Source: Isoetes taiwanensis
Lineage: Eukaryota; Streptophyta; Lycopodiopsida; Isoetales; Isoetaceae
Assembly (NCBI GenBank): GCA_021234155.1
Contig: JAJEKV010000303.1
Span: 186,001-250,000 of the forward strand
Reading direction: 5' to 3'
DNA: 64,000 nt
Part shown: positions 1-11,620 of the stretch, piece after piece
How positions within the stretch are numbered: the stretch's first letter is position 1
Layout: every line of letters begins with the position of its first letter
Program-made: the position numbers and the translations under genes
Notes under the pieces: model-generated
Seen by the model: the letters and a program-made list of their open reading frames with translations, nothing else
The model's database searches: none
What the model was told of the DNA's origin: nothing

Positions 1-102
1 TCACTGGCCGAAAAATTATCTAATAGATATTATTTGCTAATTTACCAGATCATTTTGTGTAACTGTCGCAGCAGGTCATTAACACCCCAAGAATGTACAC
101 AA

Positions 103-436
103 AATGGCAAACTTGAGAGATGTGGAGAGCTCTCTAGTCCTGGAATTGTGAAGGTAATGCAATTGGTCCACAAAAACTAAACTGCCAAACTGGGAATCAT
201 GTTTCAATTGCATTATCCTTCGCATTCCTACATTTTTTACAAGCTCCTTTGGAATTTAGGACTATGAATGGCAAACTTGAGAGATGTGGAGAGCCAAATT
301 CTCTTGAGCTCTATAGTTCTGGAATTCTGCCAAATTGGTCCACAAAAACTAAACTGCCAAATTGGGAATCATGTTTCAATTGCATTATCCTTCACATTCC
401 TACATTTTTTACAAGCTCCTTTGGAATGTAGGACCA
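103..436. repeat. Tandem duplication, ~165-bp unit, two copies
   Basis: Two adjacent copies, about 103-262 and 268-436, share the run 'atggcaaacttgagagatgt', the block around 'tccacaaaaactaaactgcc' and the block ending 'acaagctcctttggaat'. They differ by scattered substitutions and small indels, so the duplication is not recent. Short ORFs across it are a by-product; I see no protein family. Confidence 0.85.
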
Positions 437-479
437 TGAAAATAGTCATTATTAAGTTACTATAATAGATAAATGGGAA

Positions 480-1250
480 AACTACCAAAATACCCTTATG
501 AGTTTATGTAATTACCAAAATGCCCTTATGAGTTTCAAAACTAGCAAAATGCCCCTGGCTCAAATGAATGCACTGTATAAAATAAACCTACAAACAAATT
601 ACCAGTTTGCCCCTACACACCAAACTTAATTACCAAAATACCCCTACACACTAAACTTAATTACCAAATTGCCATTACGTATCAATTTTGATCAATCTAC
701 ACCAAACTAATCACCAAAATTCCCTACACACCAAACTTAATTTCCAAAATACCTCTACATACCAAACTTAATTACCAGAATACCCTTACATACTTATCCT
801 ACTCAATCTATACTAAATGCCTCAAGAATAGACGTTTAAATCCAATAAAGAGATTACAGAAGTCACAATCATCACTGAATTGGAGCCCTACAACTGCATG
901 CATTGTATCTCTTCCATTACAACTTCCATAAAGATATTCCTCTTCTCTACATATTCTTCTCCGTGGCATGCATTTAGGTTTTAGGCGTCCAAGAAGTGCT
1001 GATGTGGTCGGGTGGTAACATGCCTCCAAATAGCATGATCATGCTAAAATCACAAGAAACAACGGCTTCTTGTAAGTGTCACAACAAAGACCGTATGGGT
1101 ATTTTAGTAACTAAGTTTGATGTATAGGGCATTTTAGTAATTATATTTGGTGTAGATTGATCAAAATTGGTATATAATGCCATTTTGGTAATTAAGTTTG
1201 GTATTTTGATAATTAAGTTTGGTGTATAGGGGTAAATTGGTAATTTATTC
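480..1250. repeat. Fold-back (inverted-repeat) element, MITE-like
   Basis: The left arm (about 592-800) is made of degenerate copies of 'accaaacttaattaccaaaa'. The right arm (about 1085-1250) is made of its reverse complement, 'ttggtaattaagtttggt'. The segment around 'ttttgatcaatctacacca' at 680-710 has a close inverted partner at 1146-1172. A unique core of about 280 bp (about 805-1080) lies between the arms. Long arms built of sub-repeats around a short non-coding core are typical of fold-back or MITE DNA elements. I found no target-site duplication and no transposase. Confidence 0.7.
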
Positions 1251-1349
1251 TCAGATTGAAGCAGTAATGTGAGCGGTTAGCAATTCAATGCCAACAAACC
1301 ATTCATCACCGATGGTTCTAAGTACGGCCGATTTGGGTTGGCCTCCCAC

Positions 1350-1626
1350 GGAAACCCTTCTGGGTTTTAATGGAAACCCTTAGGGTTTTAATGGAAACCC
1401 TTAGGGTTTTAATGGAAACCCTTCCAGGCTTTCCATGGAAACTCTTAGGGGTTTAGTGGAAACCCTTAGGGTTTCAATAAACTTAGGAAGGGTTTCCATG
1501 GAAAGCCGGAAGGGTTTCCAGAAATTGAAAACCCGGAAGGGTTTCCACTAAAACCCGGAAGGGTTTCCATGGAAAGCCGGAAGGGTTTCCATATTGGAAA
1601 GCCGGAAGGGTTTCCATGGAAAGCCG
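1350..1626. repeat. GGAAACCCT / AGGGTTTCC mirrored minisatellite
   Basis: The left part repeats a ~21-bp unit containing 'atggaaacccttagggtttt'. The right part, from about 1487, carries the reverse-oriented unit 'ggaagggtttccatggaaag'. The whole array can fold back on itself. The cores 'cccttagggttt' and 'gggttt' look like the plant telomere heptamer TTTAGGG but never form a clean run of it. No coding potential. Confidence 0.8.
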
Positions 1627-3560
1627 AAAATCAAGCAGTTCTTCAGTTGATCAAAAATTAGAGAATTTTGGGCTTCAATCCCATCAATCTTTATACTATA
1701 AATCTTTTTGGAAGGTGTCTCTAAAGGCCTAACTCCAGCCTATATGGTCCATGTGGCACAAAATGCAATCGTCACCACTAAAATCAACATAGCCAAATAT
1801 AAGTAGTACACAGGATCGATATGACAAATGCTAGATGAAAACATCACTCCCTGGACAGTATCCGACCAACAGCCATGAAACCCGGCTGCTCCGACCAACG
1901 ACCACAAGTCTTGTGCATCATGGCGCTCTCGAAGGTCGGCTACTAAATTTCATGCCTCCCGTATTCAAACTGGCCTAAGAAAATAGATGGATACTCGTGA
2001 CTATCGCGAAAGAAGGAAAAAGCACATCCGGATTTGCATCTCAGACATCTCAACTATTCCTTTGATCTAACGGCTAAAAATAGAAGTTGATCACATACAC
2101 TTAAAACTCCTTTAATATATATAAAGATTTAATTAATTTCAACATAAAACTTTTCTTAAAGTGTTTTCAATAGTGTAAAAGTTTGTAAATTATGAAATTC
2201 TCATAATAGTTTTAAGTTGTCGCTTATCAAACCATCGAATATCATTTAGAAATTATTCTGATTGCCAAGTTTTAAATTTATTAAATCACTGAAAATTAAA
2301 ATTTTATATCCTTGAAATGTCTAATTTTAATTAGATAAAATTAGTTTGAAAAAGAATTTTATACTTTGATAACTATTAAGGTGCTAATTTAAAGATAAAC
2401 TTATACAGCTAAAACTTATAAAAAAGTTCTTCTTATATAAAGGTAAACGAAGGTTGCTACACCCGACATCAATAAGCTTTCCCATCAGGTAAAGAAGAGT
2501 TTACACAATAATGAGCTTCATGTATTTAGCCTCCACGATGATAAAATTATCAANTCAGTTCTAAATCAATATACATTACTTTAGATCTATAGGAATAAGC
2601 TAATTACTTCAAAGCCAATGAACCAACCTAAACATTAGTAGAGTTTTTCACACTCACATGCATTGTCAAAAACAAACCCACTGGTTATAGTTAAAAAAGA
2701 GAGATTTCTATGAGAAATACTAGAGAATAACAAATTAAGACTAGCGAAGACTATTACACCTTCGGCAAAACAAATCCGGCTATTGGAAAACGGGAAAGAT
2801 TTTTATAAGAATACTAGAGAATAACAAATAAGGCTAGCGAAGGATACTCAGGATACTACACCTTTATAGTTGCATGTTGCATAGGCGCCCACACACAACA
2901 ATAGTAAAGGAAGTTCTCAATGTTAGAACCGTTAGAAACTAATTTGCCCACAACAACAAGAAGGAGCCAACTCCATACTAACAGGGAAACATTGTTTCTA
3001 AATTTTGGTGGGGCTGCAATTCTTGACTTGATTGCAAGAGCACGCCTTTCTTCTTTTTGGGTAATCTAATGAACCAAGAGCTCCATCCGGTTTCGTAGGC
3101 ATGAATGCTATTATTAATGCTACAAGTGCCACCCTTACAGGACAAGGAATGGAAATTAAATATTTTACTGTTTACAAATGTTCCTCCTCTTTTTTATATG
3201 CATTTGCCAACGGCAATCCTTCCCTTTGTTTAACCTCTAATTCATTTGTGATTTGTCATGGCAATCTTTGTCTTTTGCTTTCGAGAAAGTATCGAAATGC
3301 TACTCATAGAAAATCATTCTCTTCTTTGGCGTCTCCCATAATTGAAACCTAATTCTTATTACAGAGAGTAAGATCCAAGCATAAAATATAATACCAATCT
3401 CCACATATTGCCACTTAAAAAGTCATCTTCTTCACAAATCTTGTATTGGAGACTTTGATTTTCCATAAGTTGTTGCATCCATTCAGCAATAGATCTAGTG
3501 GAGGCAACTCAAAATAGAAGGGGAGACACATTTTAAAGATACATCTCCAAAGGAAACTTA
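1627..3560. other. No gene recognised; AT-rich spacer
   Basis: Stop codons are dense in all frames. There is a diverged ~100-bp duplication at about 2708-2765 and 2806-2872, marked by 'actagagaataacaaat' and 'ctagcgaag', and one ambiguous base at 2554. A short open frame at 3101-3352 (+, 83 codons) is rich in Ser and Thr but resembles nothing I know. It is probably chance. Confidence 0.5.
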
Positions 3561-5830
3561 ATCTCACAATCTTGCAACTGCAATGTAGATTCTAAGTAAG
3601 CGAATTGCCACTCTATGACGAGGATGCGTACCATGAGCAAGAAGAAGGCAAAAGTTGCCAATGTCTAGGATTGCTTTCTTCTCTCCCATTATCCATTCTA
3701 ATTTATCTATGCATTTAGATTGAAGGGGTGTAACATACAATGAAAGATATTCACTGCATACCAGACACTTTCTATTTCCCTGCAACATTAGATACATCTC
3801 ATGCCAAATGCAAGGATTACCACAAACTTACATTTCTTGAATGTCACTCTCTCATTCCTCGGGCATATGCAAGAAGGCCTACATCAAAAGGTTTCATCTT
3901 AAGGCCATAGCTTTGAAGGTCCACGGACTCTGCACCCCTGGTGTCATGAACTTTTACTACTAAACTATATAGAGGTTGACATCAATTCCTTCCAGTTCTG
4001 ATCATGGTCGAGGTATCTTAGCAGACAATTGGATACAATAAAATGGTGGTTCTTATCTATGTTTTCTACTAAAGAAAGCATTCCAGTTCCATTATAGAAG
4101 AATGCAGTACATGACATAGAGAGACGAACCTATTGTCTCTTCAGCAACCACAATTGTACTAGGATTCACAATAGTGTAATATAAAGTCCATGTTGAACAT
4201 AAATCATTGAACTCTATAACAAAATGCTTCACACAGATGTGTTTTCATCAAAACTTTTTTGTGTTGTTGTCTCCTATATTGTGGTCATCCCAAGTTTGCA
4301 CTTGTTGAAATAGCAGAACCAAACTAGCAAAACCATGTCGCGTGAACTGACTTGCAGTTATCTGGAAATTGCGCTGCTTATAATTGTTTATCCGCTTTAC
4401 AAATATTTAGGCCCCTGGTCACTGGGAATGCTCACTGACATGGCAGTTGATATATATAAATCTATAGGTTCTCAAAATAAGCCTAGCAAAGATCGCTTGA
4501 AGAGTCGCCATATTGGCCATATATAATCCAGGAAGTCCAAGAACTTTTCATAGCGTTAGGACAAAAATTCCAATAAAATCCTCTTGAAATCTGAACATGC
4601 TTGCCCACTTTAAAAATATAACGCAATATTAAGCCATCTTTCCTTAATAGTGTTCAATGTTCTCTTTAAAATTTTCCCTTAACTTCCCAATTGTTGCATA
4701 TATATGTCCTTACTAAGTGCCTTTATGGTAGATTCTGTTCTTTTGACAAATTCAGTAAAAAGCATTGAAAATTGTATCCACCAAGATACCACCAAGAGTG
4801 GCAGTAAGTCTTTTGATACATCAAAACCAAGGAGGCTGCTGCCGCAATATAGGAAGAGCGGCTGCAGGTGAAAGAAAGTGATTAAATGATGTCTCTCAGA
4901 TGGCAGACACAATACAACTAGGTAATAACATCTAGTTTTAATAACTTACAAGAGTAGTAGAGGCCACTTCACCCAGGGTTCAATGTTCATCCAAAACTCT
5001 GCCACTTTAGAACGTTATGACCTACTTATCTAAGTAGAAGACCCAGTTGCATCAAAATTTTGCATAGAGTGACGGAGATCTTGAAGCAATCTTTTTGTAT
5101 ACTGCAAAGGCTCTTGTTCTTTCAAGTTTCTATTCATCCTTTGGATGTACTGAATTTTAGCAAAAGGCATCCAACATCCTTCTGCCTAAGAAACTTAGAA
5201 ACTTCTACTGAATGAGCTGGAGGCGCAGAAGTCTCATTTTTCTCGGAATCATTTTCTGTTGCAATATCCTGAAATGATAATGCTTGAAACCTGTTTCTCT
5301 TTCTATGTCTGCACCTCCTTGTTAATGATGAAACCACAAATTTTCTGGAAAAATAAGAGGAAAAAAGGGATAAAATTGTCATTTAAGAGAAAACCATGCC
5401 ACCTCATATTCATCACTGGCGTGCACTATGTTACCTTGAGAGCCTTATGGTGCTGCGATGGCATTTTGCTCTAGATAAACTGGAAGAGTTTATTATCAAA
5501 TAAGCATTTTGGGCTGCTTTCTCAACAACAACTAGGTGAGATATGCATGTTACTTGAACAACCTCCAAAAGGAATTTATTAATCAAGTTAGCACACATTG
5601 CTATCCTTACCAGCACTTGCACAGATGCCATTGCCTTTACTCGGACATTAAACTTGTGCTGCAGTCGAGCATTGCATGCCATTGTTGCAGATTCTCGGCA
5701 TGCATCTACGTCCAGTGTCCTCGAAATAATAGAACAAAACTGTAATATGTAAACTGCAATTGTGTACGCCATCTACAATACTGAACATCCTTACAACTAT
5801 GATTTTTTCAAAGAATTGTACCATATTCTT
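3561..5830 (-). other. Unassigned region; possible exons of an unknown minus-strand gene
   Basis: Several minus-strand open frames look somewhat protein-like: 3797-3564, 4912-4679, 5382-5134 and 5772-5431. The last reads 'DVDACRESATMACNARLQHK' and ends near a possible donor (minus-strand GTAAGG at about 5605). Another reads 'NRFQALSFQDIATENDSEKN'. I could not join them into one frame with convincing splice sites and I recognise no domain. They may be decayed exons or chance; no function is proposed. Confidence 0.2.
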
Positions 5831-6258
5831 ACAACACAATTATGCAATGCATTACTAACAATATCCCAAAGCTTCATCACAAGCACGCAACAGGACCCAG
5901 AATTCAACATTTAATTCTACATAATACATTCAGGAATGGGTGCCTTTCATGAGGGTTTCTCTCGTAAACCATTGCCTCATCCAATGTACATTTCTAAGAT
6001 GCTAGAATCATATTGTTATACGAGCTATTGCAAATAAGAATACCAAATTATGATATACCGATGATAATATTGCTGAAAACAAAAACAACGACGAAAAAGC
6101 CTTGACAAAATTGGGCGAGAAATTGATTGAGATGGTTATGGTGAGGAATCCTCCAAGACAGTAGGATACCATGCCATAACTGGAAGGAAAATGGCTCCAC
6201 CTCAGTCCAAGGCTATTTTTGAATCATATACTTGTGCATAGACAAGTGATGAAGAGTC

Positions 6259-6510
6259 CTATGAAATTGTACCCAATACCTTGTAAGAACATGGAGATGT
6301 TGATGCATCTACAAATAGCGAGTCCTCCGTAGGATAAGCAAGAGTTTTCCAACATCTTTTAAATAGATTTCCTACCACAAGAGTTAGTTTGTTAAACTTT
6401 TGTAAGCAAATCAAACCTGCCTTTCCAACTCTTGGCAAGCAGAAATCATGGTATGTCAAATCTAGAACTTGGTTGTCACTATCGTATTGGAGAGTAACCC
6501 GCTTTTTGCG
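6259..6510 (-). other. Hypothetical terminal exon, weakly Tudor-like
   Basis: On the minus strand a frame reads 'RRKKRVTLQYDSDNQVLDLT', continues through Lys/Leu-rich sequence and stops at 6259. The opening 'KRVTLQYDSDNQVLDL' resembles the beta strands of the small Tudor-like domain in plant PDS5 and MSH6 proteins ('...V.V.YDDGD.E.L.L...'). It is too short to assign. Neighbouring frames toward 6760 give no clear upstream exon. It could be a decayed fragment. Confidence 0.22.
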
Positions 6511-6770
6511 TCTGTTATGAACTCGAGTTATCTAGCTATTGCAAAACTGGCTTTGAAGCCTTGCAAAACCTTTCGAGAATAAAATCCAATTTTTCCACTC
6601 CTTGCACACAAGCAAACAGGAGCGGAAGAGTTCCACATGGTTCAACACGCAATACGCTAATGAACTACACTCTGCCTAATTCTACATGTCACGCAATGAA
6701 CTTTTTGCAATCGAGATCCCTCCTAACCACCTTCTGTGTTGTTATCCGAATTGAATGAATGAGTAGAAGG

Positions 6771-6808
6771 GGACAGACGTAGCCAAGCGAATTAAGGCAG
6801 TGGATTGT
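6771..6808 (+). pseudogene. Fragment of plastid-type tRNA-His (trnH-GUG), 5' half
   Basis: The stretch 'gacgtagccaagcgaattaa' followed by 'ggcagtggattgt' matches, with about three differences in 33 bases, the D-arm and anticodon-stem half of plant plastid trnH-GUG as I remember it. After 'ggattgt' the expected 'gaatcc' partner strand, T-arm and acceptor 3' half are missing. This is therefore a truncated copy, probably nuclear plastid DNA (NUPT), and not a working tRNA. Confidence 0.55.
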
Positions 6809-7438
6809 TCTCAAGATCTCAACCTTCCGAAAAGTAGGAAATCAAGGGAAAATAAAGTGGATACCAAGCAACAATAATGCCAAAAGGATTAGGGGCCCAG
6901 GATGGCGGTAGCGTTGTCGGAAGAAGCCGGACTTCTAGTATTGATACAACTCCCTATTCCCTAGATTACATGTTAAGGAAACCAGAAATATTGATCCTAG
7001 ATCACCGCCTTGGAATAAGATGGCTTAACATATTTGATTATTATGCTGTAATACATTATCATTTCTATGTGTTTGAATTAAATCTAGAATGTAAGCATTG
7101 TCATTATATAATCTGATTATATGTGTTTGCTGCAATCTTCTAGCCATGTTGCTAGATATAGTGTACCATATTATATGGCTCCACAATTGCTACTTCTCGT
7201 TGACCATCATGTATTTGGCCATCATGTATTTGGCCAATCACTTGCATCAAGGAACTATATTTCTCCTTATGTACAGTGGGTTAGGGCCCAAGAGGTGCCC
7301 AATTCAGCGCCTCGTAGAATCTAAAAAGATGGGTGCAACTAAAATTTCCAGTGGAAAACATAAGTTGAGAAAGAAGGCGATGAGTGCAAATGGTTGAGAA
7401 AGAAGGCAATGAGGGCAAATGACTTTGGTATTACAGTA
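6809..7438. other. No gene recognised
   Basis: Short overlapping plus-strand ORFs (6877-7116, 7098-7397, 7121-7324) lack any family signature. The segment at 6878-6940 is more GC-rich than its surroundings and might belong to the same organellar insert as the trnH scrap just upstream. I could not identify it. Confidence 0.35.
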
Positions 7439-7720
7439 TAACACCAGATTAATGCCCTAGCAACCAGATTAATGCCCTAGCATTTGTTGTTGAGTAGCCC
7501 AGCTAACCACCATTTCCTTCTCCATTAATCTTTGTTTAGTTTCTTGCGGCATAGACATGCTTAGATTTGGCTCCATTGCAAATAAAAATGCGCCCAGCTA
7601 ACCACCATTCCCTTCACCATTAATCTTTGTTTAGTTATTCCCTTCTCCATTAATCTTTGTTTAGTTTCTTGCAGCATAGACTTGCTTAAATTTGGCTCCA
7701 TTGCAAATTGCTCACTTGAT
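7439..7720. repeat. Tandem duplications of ~23 and ~110 bp
   Basis: 'accagattaatgccctagca' occurs twice at 7443-7485. Then a block beginning 'gcccagctaaccaccatt' and ending 'ggctccattgcaaat' is present twice (about 7496-7586 and 7592-7708). The second copy has a further internal duplication of 'cattaatctttgtttagtt'. Confidence 0.85.
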
Positions 7721-9180
7721 TATAACCCTGAGCAAGCTCTTGTAACTCGTCTGGTGATAGATTTTCTAAATAAAGCACTGAATTATTGACTTGATTGCCT
7801 AACTTCTATGCATCTGCTTGCCTCCTCTTCATGATGTGATGAGGTGATTTACGTGCATCTTTCTCGTTACATCTTTCTCAATACATCAAAATGTTAACTA
7901 CAATACAATGCTACTTCAAAGGCTTCCATTATATCTTTGAAAATTTGCTTGTAGTAACCCGGAAAGGCAGAGCTCGGGATCAATGCCCAAATAGCGGAAG
8001 CTTTACAATAGACCTGCAAAGCTTCATCATTGACATCAAGAATACAGGCGATGTCAGAGAAAATAGAGATATGCTACAAGTTGCAAATTGAGTTGCATTG
8101 AAAAATGAAAAACAAAACAAAAATAAGAACAAAAGTCCAAAGACTTTGTTGGGTACCGATTTAAAGAGAGGAGTTGTTTGGCTTCTTTGTTTTTTCTTGA
8201 ATATGAATCCATGAATAACCATTTAAAAATCAACAGTACGATTTGTTGCACCACAGATAGAGATGAATAACACTAAGAATCAATAGGGGGGCTTTGTTGC
8301 ATCGGAGATGGAGATTGTCTCCTAAAGAATCCATTCCTAAGCTTACTACCGGCTCACTGGTCTTGAAGCTGCTTGAATTACATTTGTAAAGCTATAAGTT
8401 CGACTTTTAGTTTCTTATCAAGAACACGGGTCCAAGCCCAGCGGATTTCCCTAATCGATCTACGAACAATGAATTTGTAAGTTAAAACCAAAACAAAGCT
8501 AGGTATTTCATCTTTGAAAGAAATAGAAGGTTTTACCTGGGTCTATTCTTTTTGCTAACTAACAATTGAGAAGCTAATTTGGAGCAATCGGGTCCAAGTC
8601 GCTAAGCTATTTTTGAGCAAGCTGGGTCGGTAAGAATAGAGTCCCTCCTTTCTACGATGGAAGTGGACATGCTCAAATTCGGCTTCTTTAATCCAAGAAA
8701 CGTTCCTCAAACCAAAAGTTCTAGTATTGTGTAAGATGAAAACAACCGGGCCCATTGTTGAAGTGTTTGTCCTACTTGAACACAAGACTGTGGCCCGATT
8801 TCCACTTATTTTTGCATGCAAATTTGCCTCTGTTTGCTTGGCAAATATTTTAAGGAGGAGGAAAGCATGAGCAGTAATGGGAATACTTAAACGCTGAAGA
8901 ATCATAAAGCCATGGAAAAATCATTGATATTTACCTTTGAAGAATTGGAAGCTGCTGAAGAATCTCAGGCTTTGCTACCAAAGCGGAAGCAAGGCTGTAT
9001 ACCGGCCGAAGCTGGCAATGCTGGCTATGATATGAGACCTTATATGGGTTTGCTAGGAAACGAACTGAGGGATTGCTTGCAGAGCAAAAACTCATACAAA
9101 GCCAGGGAACCACGTGTCAGTTTGAGGATGCTTCAAACAAAATGCCTCAAATAAATAAAGTGCAAACAGAAAATCAAACT
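7721..9180. other. Spacer with two unassigned ORFs
   Basis: A minus-strand frame (8905-8555, 116 codons) and a plus-strand frame (8912-9154, 80 codons) start 6 bases apart and diverge. Neither has a recognisable domain. The plus frame begins 'MEKSLIFTFEELEAAEESQA', which is acidic and helix-forming. It lies upstream of the UBX gene in the same direction but is closed by stops before it. A leader exon cannot be excluded. Confidence 0.25.
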
Positions 9181-9287
9181 GAGTGATAAGTCTTCAATCT
9201 TCAAATTACGAAACCAAAAAAAAAAGGGCAACACTTTAAAAAAAAAAGGCAACAATTCCATAATCCATATATAAGCAAAACACCCGT

Positions 9288-9959
9288 ATGGCGGGCGAGG
9301 CGGAAGCCGTCGTTAATGCTGCAAACCAAAGAACTGGCAGACATGTGCGGGTCTTTCTTACACCTTTTGCATCACCGGATTCAAATCCAAGGGCACAAGA
9401 TATAGCTGAAGATTTTTTTGAGATTACACCTCGGATGACGAGGAACAAGAATACCATCTCTTCCGAAACGAAGATATCGCATGAGCAAGCAAAGGGACCC
9501 AAAGGAAAGGAAGTCGTGATCAGGATTCAATTTCCTGATAACTTCATTATAGAAAGCAGATTCTTTTCTACAAATCCTGTGTCGGTGCTTACGGAATTTT
9601 TGCAGCTCACTTTGAGGTACCCAAATCGTCCTTTTTATCTCTTCACAACTCCTCCAAAGAAAAGGATCCAGAATATGATGGAAAGCTTGCATGAAGCAGG
9701 GTTTGTTCCAGGTGGTCTCGTTTTTTTCCGTTATGAAGATCCTTCCAGTGTTCAAATGGGACAAGAACCCTACTTACGAGATGATATTATGGTATTGCGG
9801 GATCTTCATCTCTTATACTCGCCAGGTCCAGCTCCAACAAGTATAGCAGCTCACTATTCTGCAGCCCACTATAGTCTTGCTAAACGTCCAAGGTGGTCTA
9901 ACCCCCAAGAAGTGCCTCAAGTTTTTGTGAAATCAGATGTTCATTATGCTGGACTTTAG
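9288..9959 (+). CDS. PUX1-like: PUX1-like plant UBX domain protein
   Basis: An uninterrupted frame of 223 codons. Residues ~75-148 form a UBX (ubiquitin-like) domain of the ASPSCR1/PUX1 subtype. It has the strand 'VVIRIQFPDNFIIESRF', the loop 'FYLFTTPPKK' (116-125) and 'AGFVPGGLVFF' (137-147), followed by 'PYLRDDIMVLRDL', which also follows the domain in PUX1. The N-terminus keeps the PUX1-type pieces 'GRHVRVF' and 'EDFFEITP'. In plants PUX1 binds the AAA ATPase CDC48/p97 and promotes disassembly of its hexamer in cytosol and nucleus; that role is transferred by family. The linker after 'FEITP' (about 49-73) lacks the family's usual basic helix, and an adjacent frame there reads acidic. This suggests either divergence or a compensated frameshift. 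The length is slightly below Arabidopsis PUX1. ATG 9288 is the first Met of the frame. The apparent lack of introns could mean a retrocopy. Confidence 0.8.
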   Translation: MAGEAEAVVNAANQRTGRHVRVFLTPFASPDSNPRAQDIAEDFFEITPRMTRNKNTISSETKISHEQAKGPKGKEVVIRIQFPDNFIIESRFFSTNPVSVLTEFLQLTLRYPNRPFYLFTTPPKKRIQNMMESLHEAGFVPGGLVFFRYEDPSSVQMGQEPYLRDDIMVLRDLHLLYSPGPAPTSIAAHYSAAHYSLAKRPRWSNPQEVPQVFVKSDVHYAGL

Positions 9960-10599
9960 CCGTTGAATCTGGTGGTATCCTATCCCTTCTTTAATATATA
10001 TGATGATTTTGATGAGTCTGCATATAACATTTGAGAAAATATAGCTGGCTGTTTATTGCCAGCAACAATGTCATAGAAGAGTTCTATGGCCTCCTGCACT
10101 CCATTTCAGTAGGATAATATCCAACAAGAAGCATGCTAACTGTAGTATCTGTCAGAGTGAAACTTGTCATTTGGTAATTCTTCAACTTTGAATTATTTGC
10201 TGATGCTTAGAACGGGTTTATGTCTCCGTAATTGAATAACAAAAAACATAACCCACTAAAATTGCTAGATACTCAGTTCTGCTCTTCAGCCCTATACAGA
10301 AGACAACCAGGCAATGTACAAAACAGGCAACATAGGGGATCAATATAAATGAATGAATGAACGAATGTATGAATGTATTATAATACATCTGAAATGATTA
10401 ACAAAGCTGTCCCATAGTCATTGGTCTGAATCATTTAATTTCTTTCTTCACAGGAATGTACATGTCATACATCTTTGATTGGTTGCTATTGAAGAAATAG
10501 AAATATATGCATCATAAAATTGAAGACATTCAACCGTGCTGCAACTAGGAATGCTCCTCGTTTCCATATAACCCAGACAAGCTTACAACCAAAACTAAC
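9960..10599. other. 3' flank of the UBX gene; nothing recognised
   Basis: AT-rich sequence with no credible ORF. A tetranucleotide-like stretch of 'gaatgaatgaacgaatg' type lies at about 10349-10377. Confidence 0.5.
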
Positions 10600-11620
10600 C
10601 CCCGATGCTATTAGTTTCCAAGTGGCATTTCCAACTTTGCCAGTGGCACCATGATATGTTAGATCGTTATACTTTGTGCAAGCCTTCAATGTATTACACA
10701 GGACTCACTAAATTGCAAGTAATAACTTATTGTATTAATATGCATCAGAAACTCCTATCCTTTTCGTTGTTATCCAACTTAGAGCCAAGATGCACCACAG
10801 AAGAAAGCCACTGCACTATGAACTTTATTCAAGGTTTGGAAACATATTACGAGAACTAGCTACTAATACCACCCCACAATTGGTTAGTCTTCGCCACTAG
10901 CATCTTCTTCATTGCTGGTGAAGCTCCCTTTCGTATAACCGAAACAAGCTTACAACCAAACAAGCCCCCATGCTGTCAGTTTCCAACTTTACCAGTGCCA
11001 CCATGATGTGTTAGATCGTTATAATTTGTGCAAGCCTTCAATGTATTCCACGGGACTCACTAAATTGAGCAAGTAATTCATTGTATTAATATGCGTCAGA
11101 AACACTTATCCTTTTTGTTGTTATCCAACTTAGTGCCAAGATGCACCCACCACAGAAGAAAGCCACTGCATTATGGACTTCATTCAAGGTTGGAAACATA
11201 TTACCAGAATTGACTACTAATACCACCCCACAATTGGTTAGTCTTCGCCGCTAGCATCTTCTTCGCTGCTAGCGAATGAAGCTTCCTTCCAAGCCCCGAT
11301 GCTATTAGTTTCCAACTTTATCAGTGCCACCATGATGTGTTAGATCATTATATATTGTGCAAGCTTTCATCGTATTACACAGGACTCACTAAATTTCGCA
11401 AGAAATTATTGTATTAATATAAATCAGAAACTCTTGTCCTTTTCGTTGTTATTCAACTTAGTGCCAAGATACACTACAGAAGAAAAGCCATTGCATTCCG
11501 AACTTTATTCAAGGTTGGAAACATATTACCAGAATTGACTACTAATACCACCCCACAATTGGTTAGTCTTCGCTGCTAGCATCTTCTTTGCTGCTAGCGA
11601 ATGAACCTCCGATCCGATAT
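10600..11620. repeat. Tandem triplication of the F-box gene 3' end, ~325-355-bp units
   Basis: Three consecutive units (about 10600-10945, 10965-11295 and 11296-11620) share, in order, 'gatgctattagtttcca', 'gtgccaccatgatgtgttag', 'ttcaatgtattacacaggac', 'gcaccacagaagaaagcca' and 'accaccccacaattggttag'. The last marker sits at 10871, 11225 and 11550, giving periods of 354 and 325. The third unit contains the stop codon and last ~25 codons of the minus-strand F-box gene, so the other two are duplicate tails lying downstream of it. Copies differ by several percent. Confidence 0.9.

Noticed and set aside
1350..1626. True interstitial telomere
   Set aside because: The heptamer TTTAGGG is never tandem. 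The real unit is a 21-22-bp minisatellite.
5431..5772. 113-codon minus-strand ORF as a complete gene
   Set aside because: A splice-like donor falls inside it and the rest reads as low-information sequence. At most part of it is an exon.
6771..6845. Functional tRNA-His gene
   Set aside because: Only the 5' half matches; the anticodon stem partner, T-arm and acceptor 3' strand are absent.
9236..9764. Minus-strand ORFs of 88 and 127 codons
   Set aside because: Antisense to the UBX gene, whose plus frame has a clear domain.
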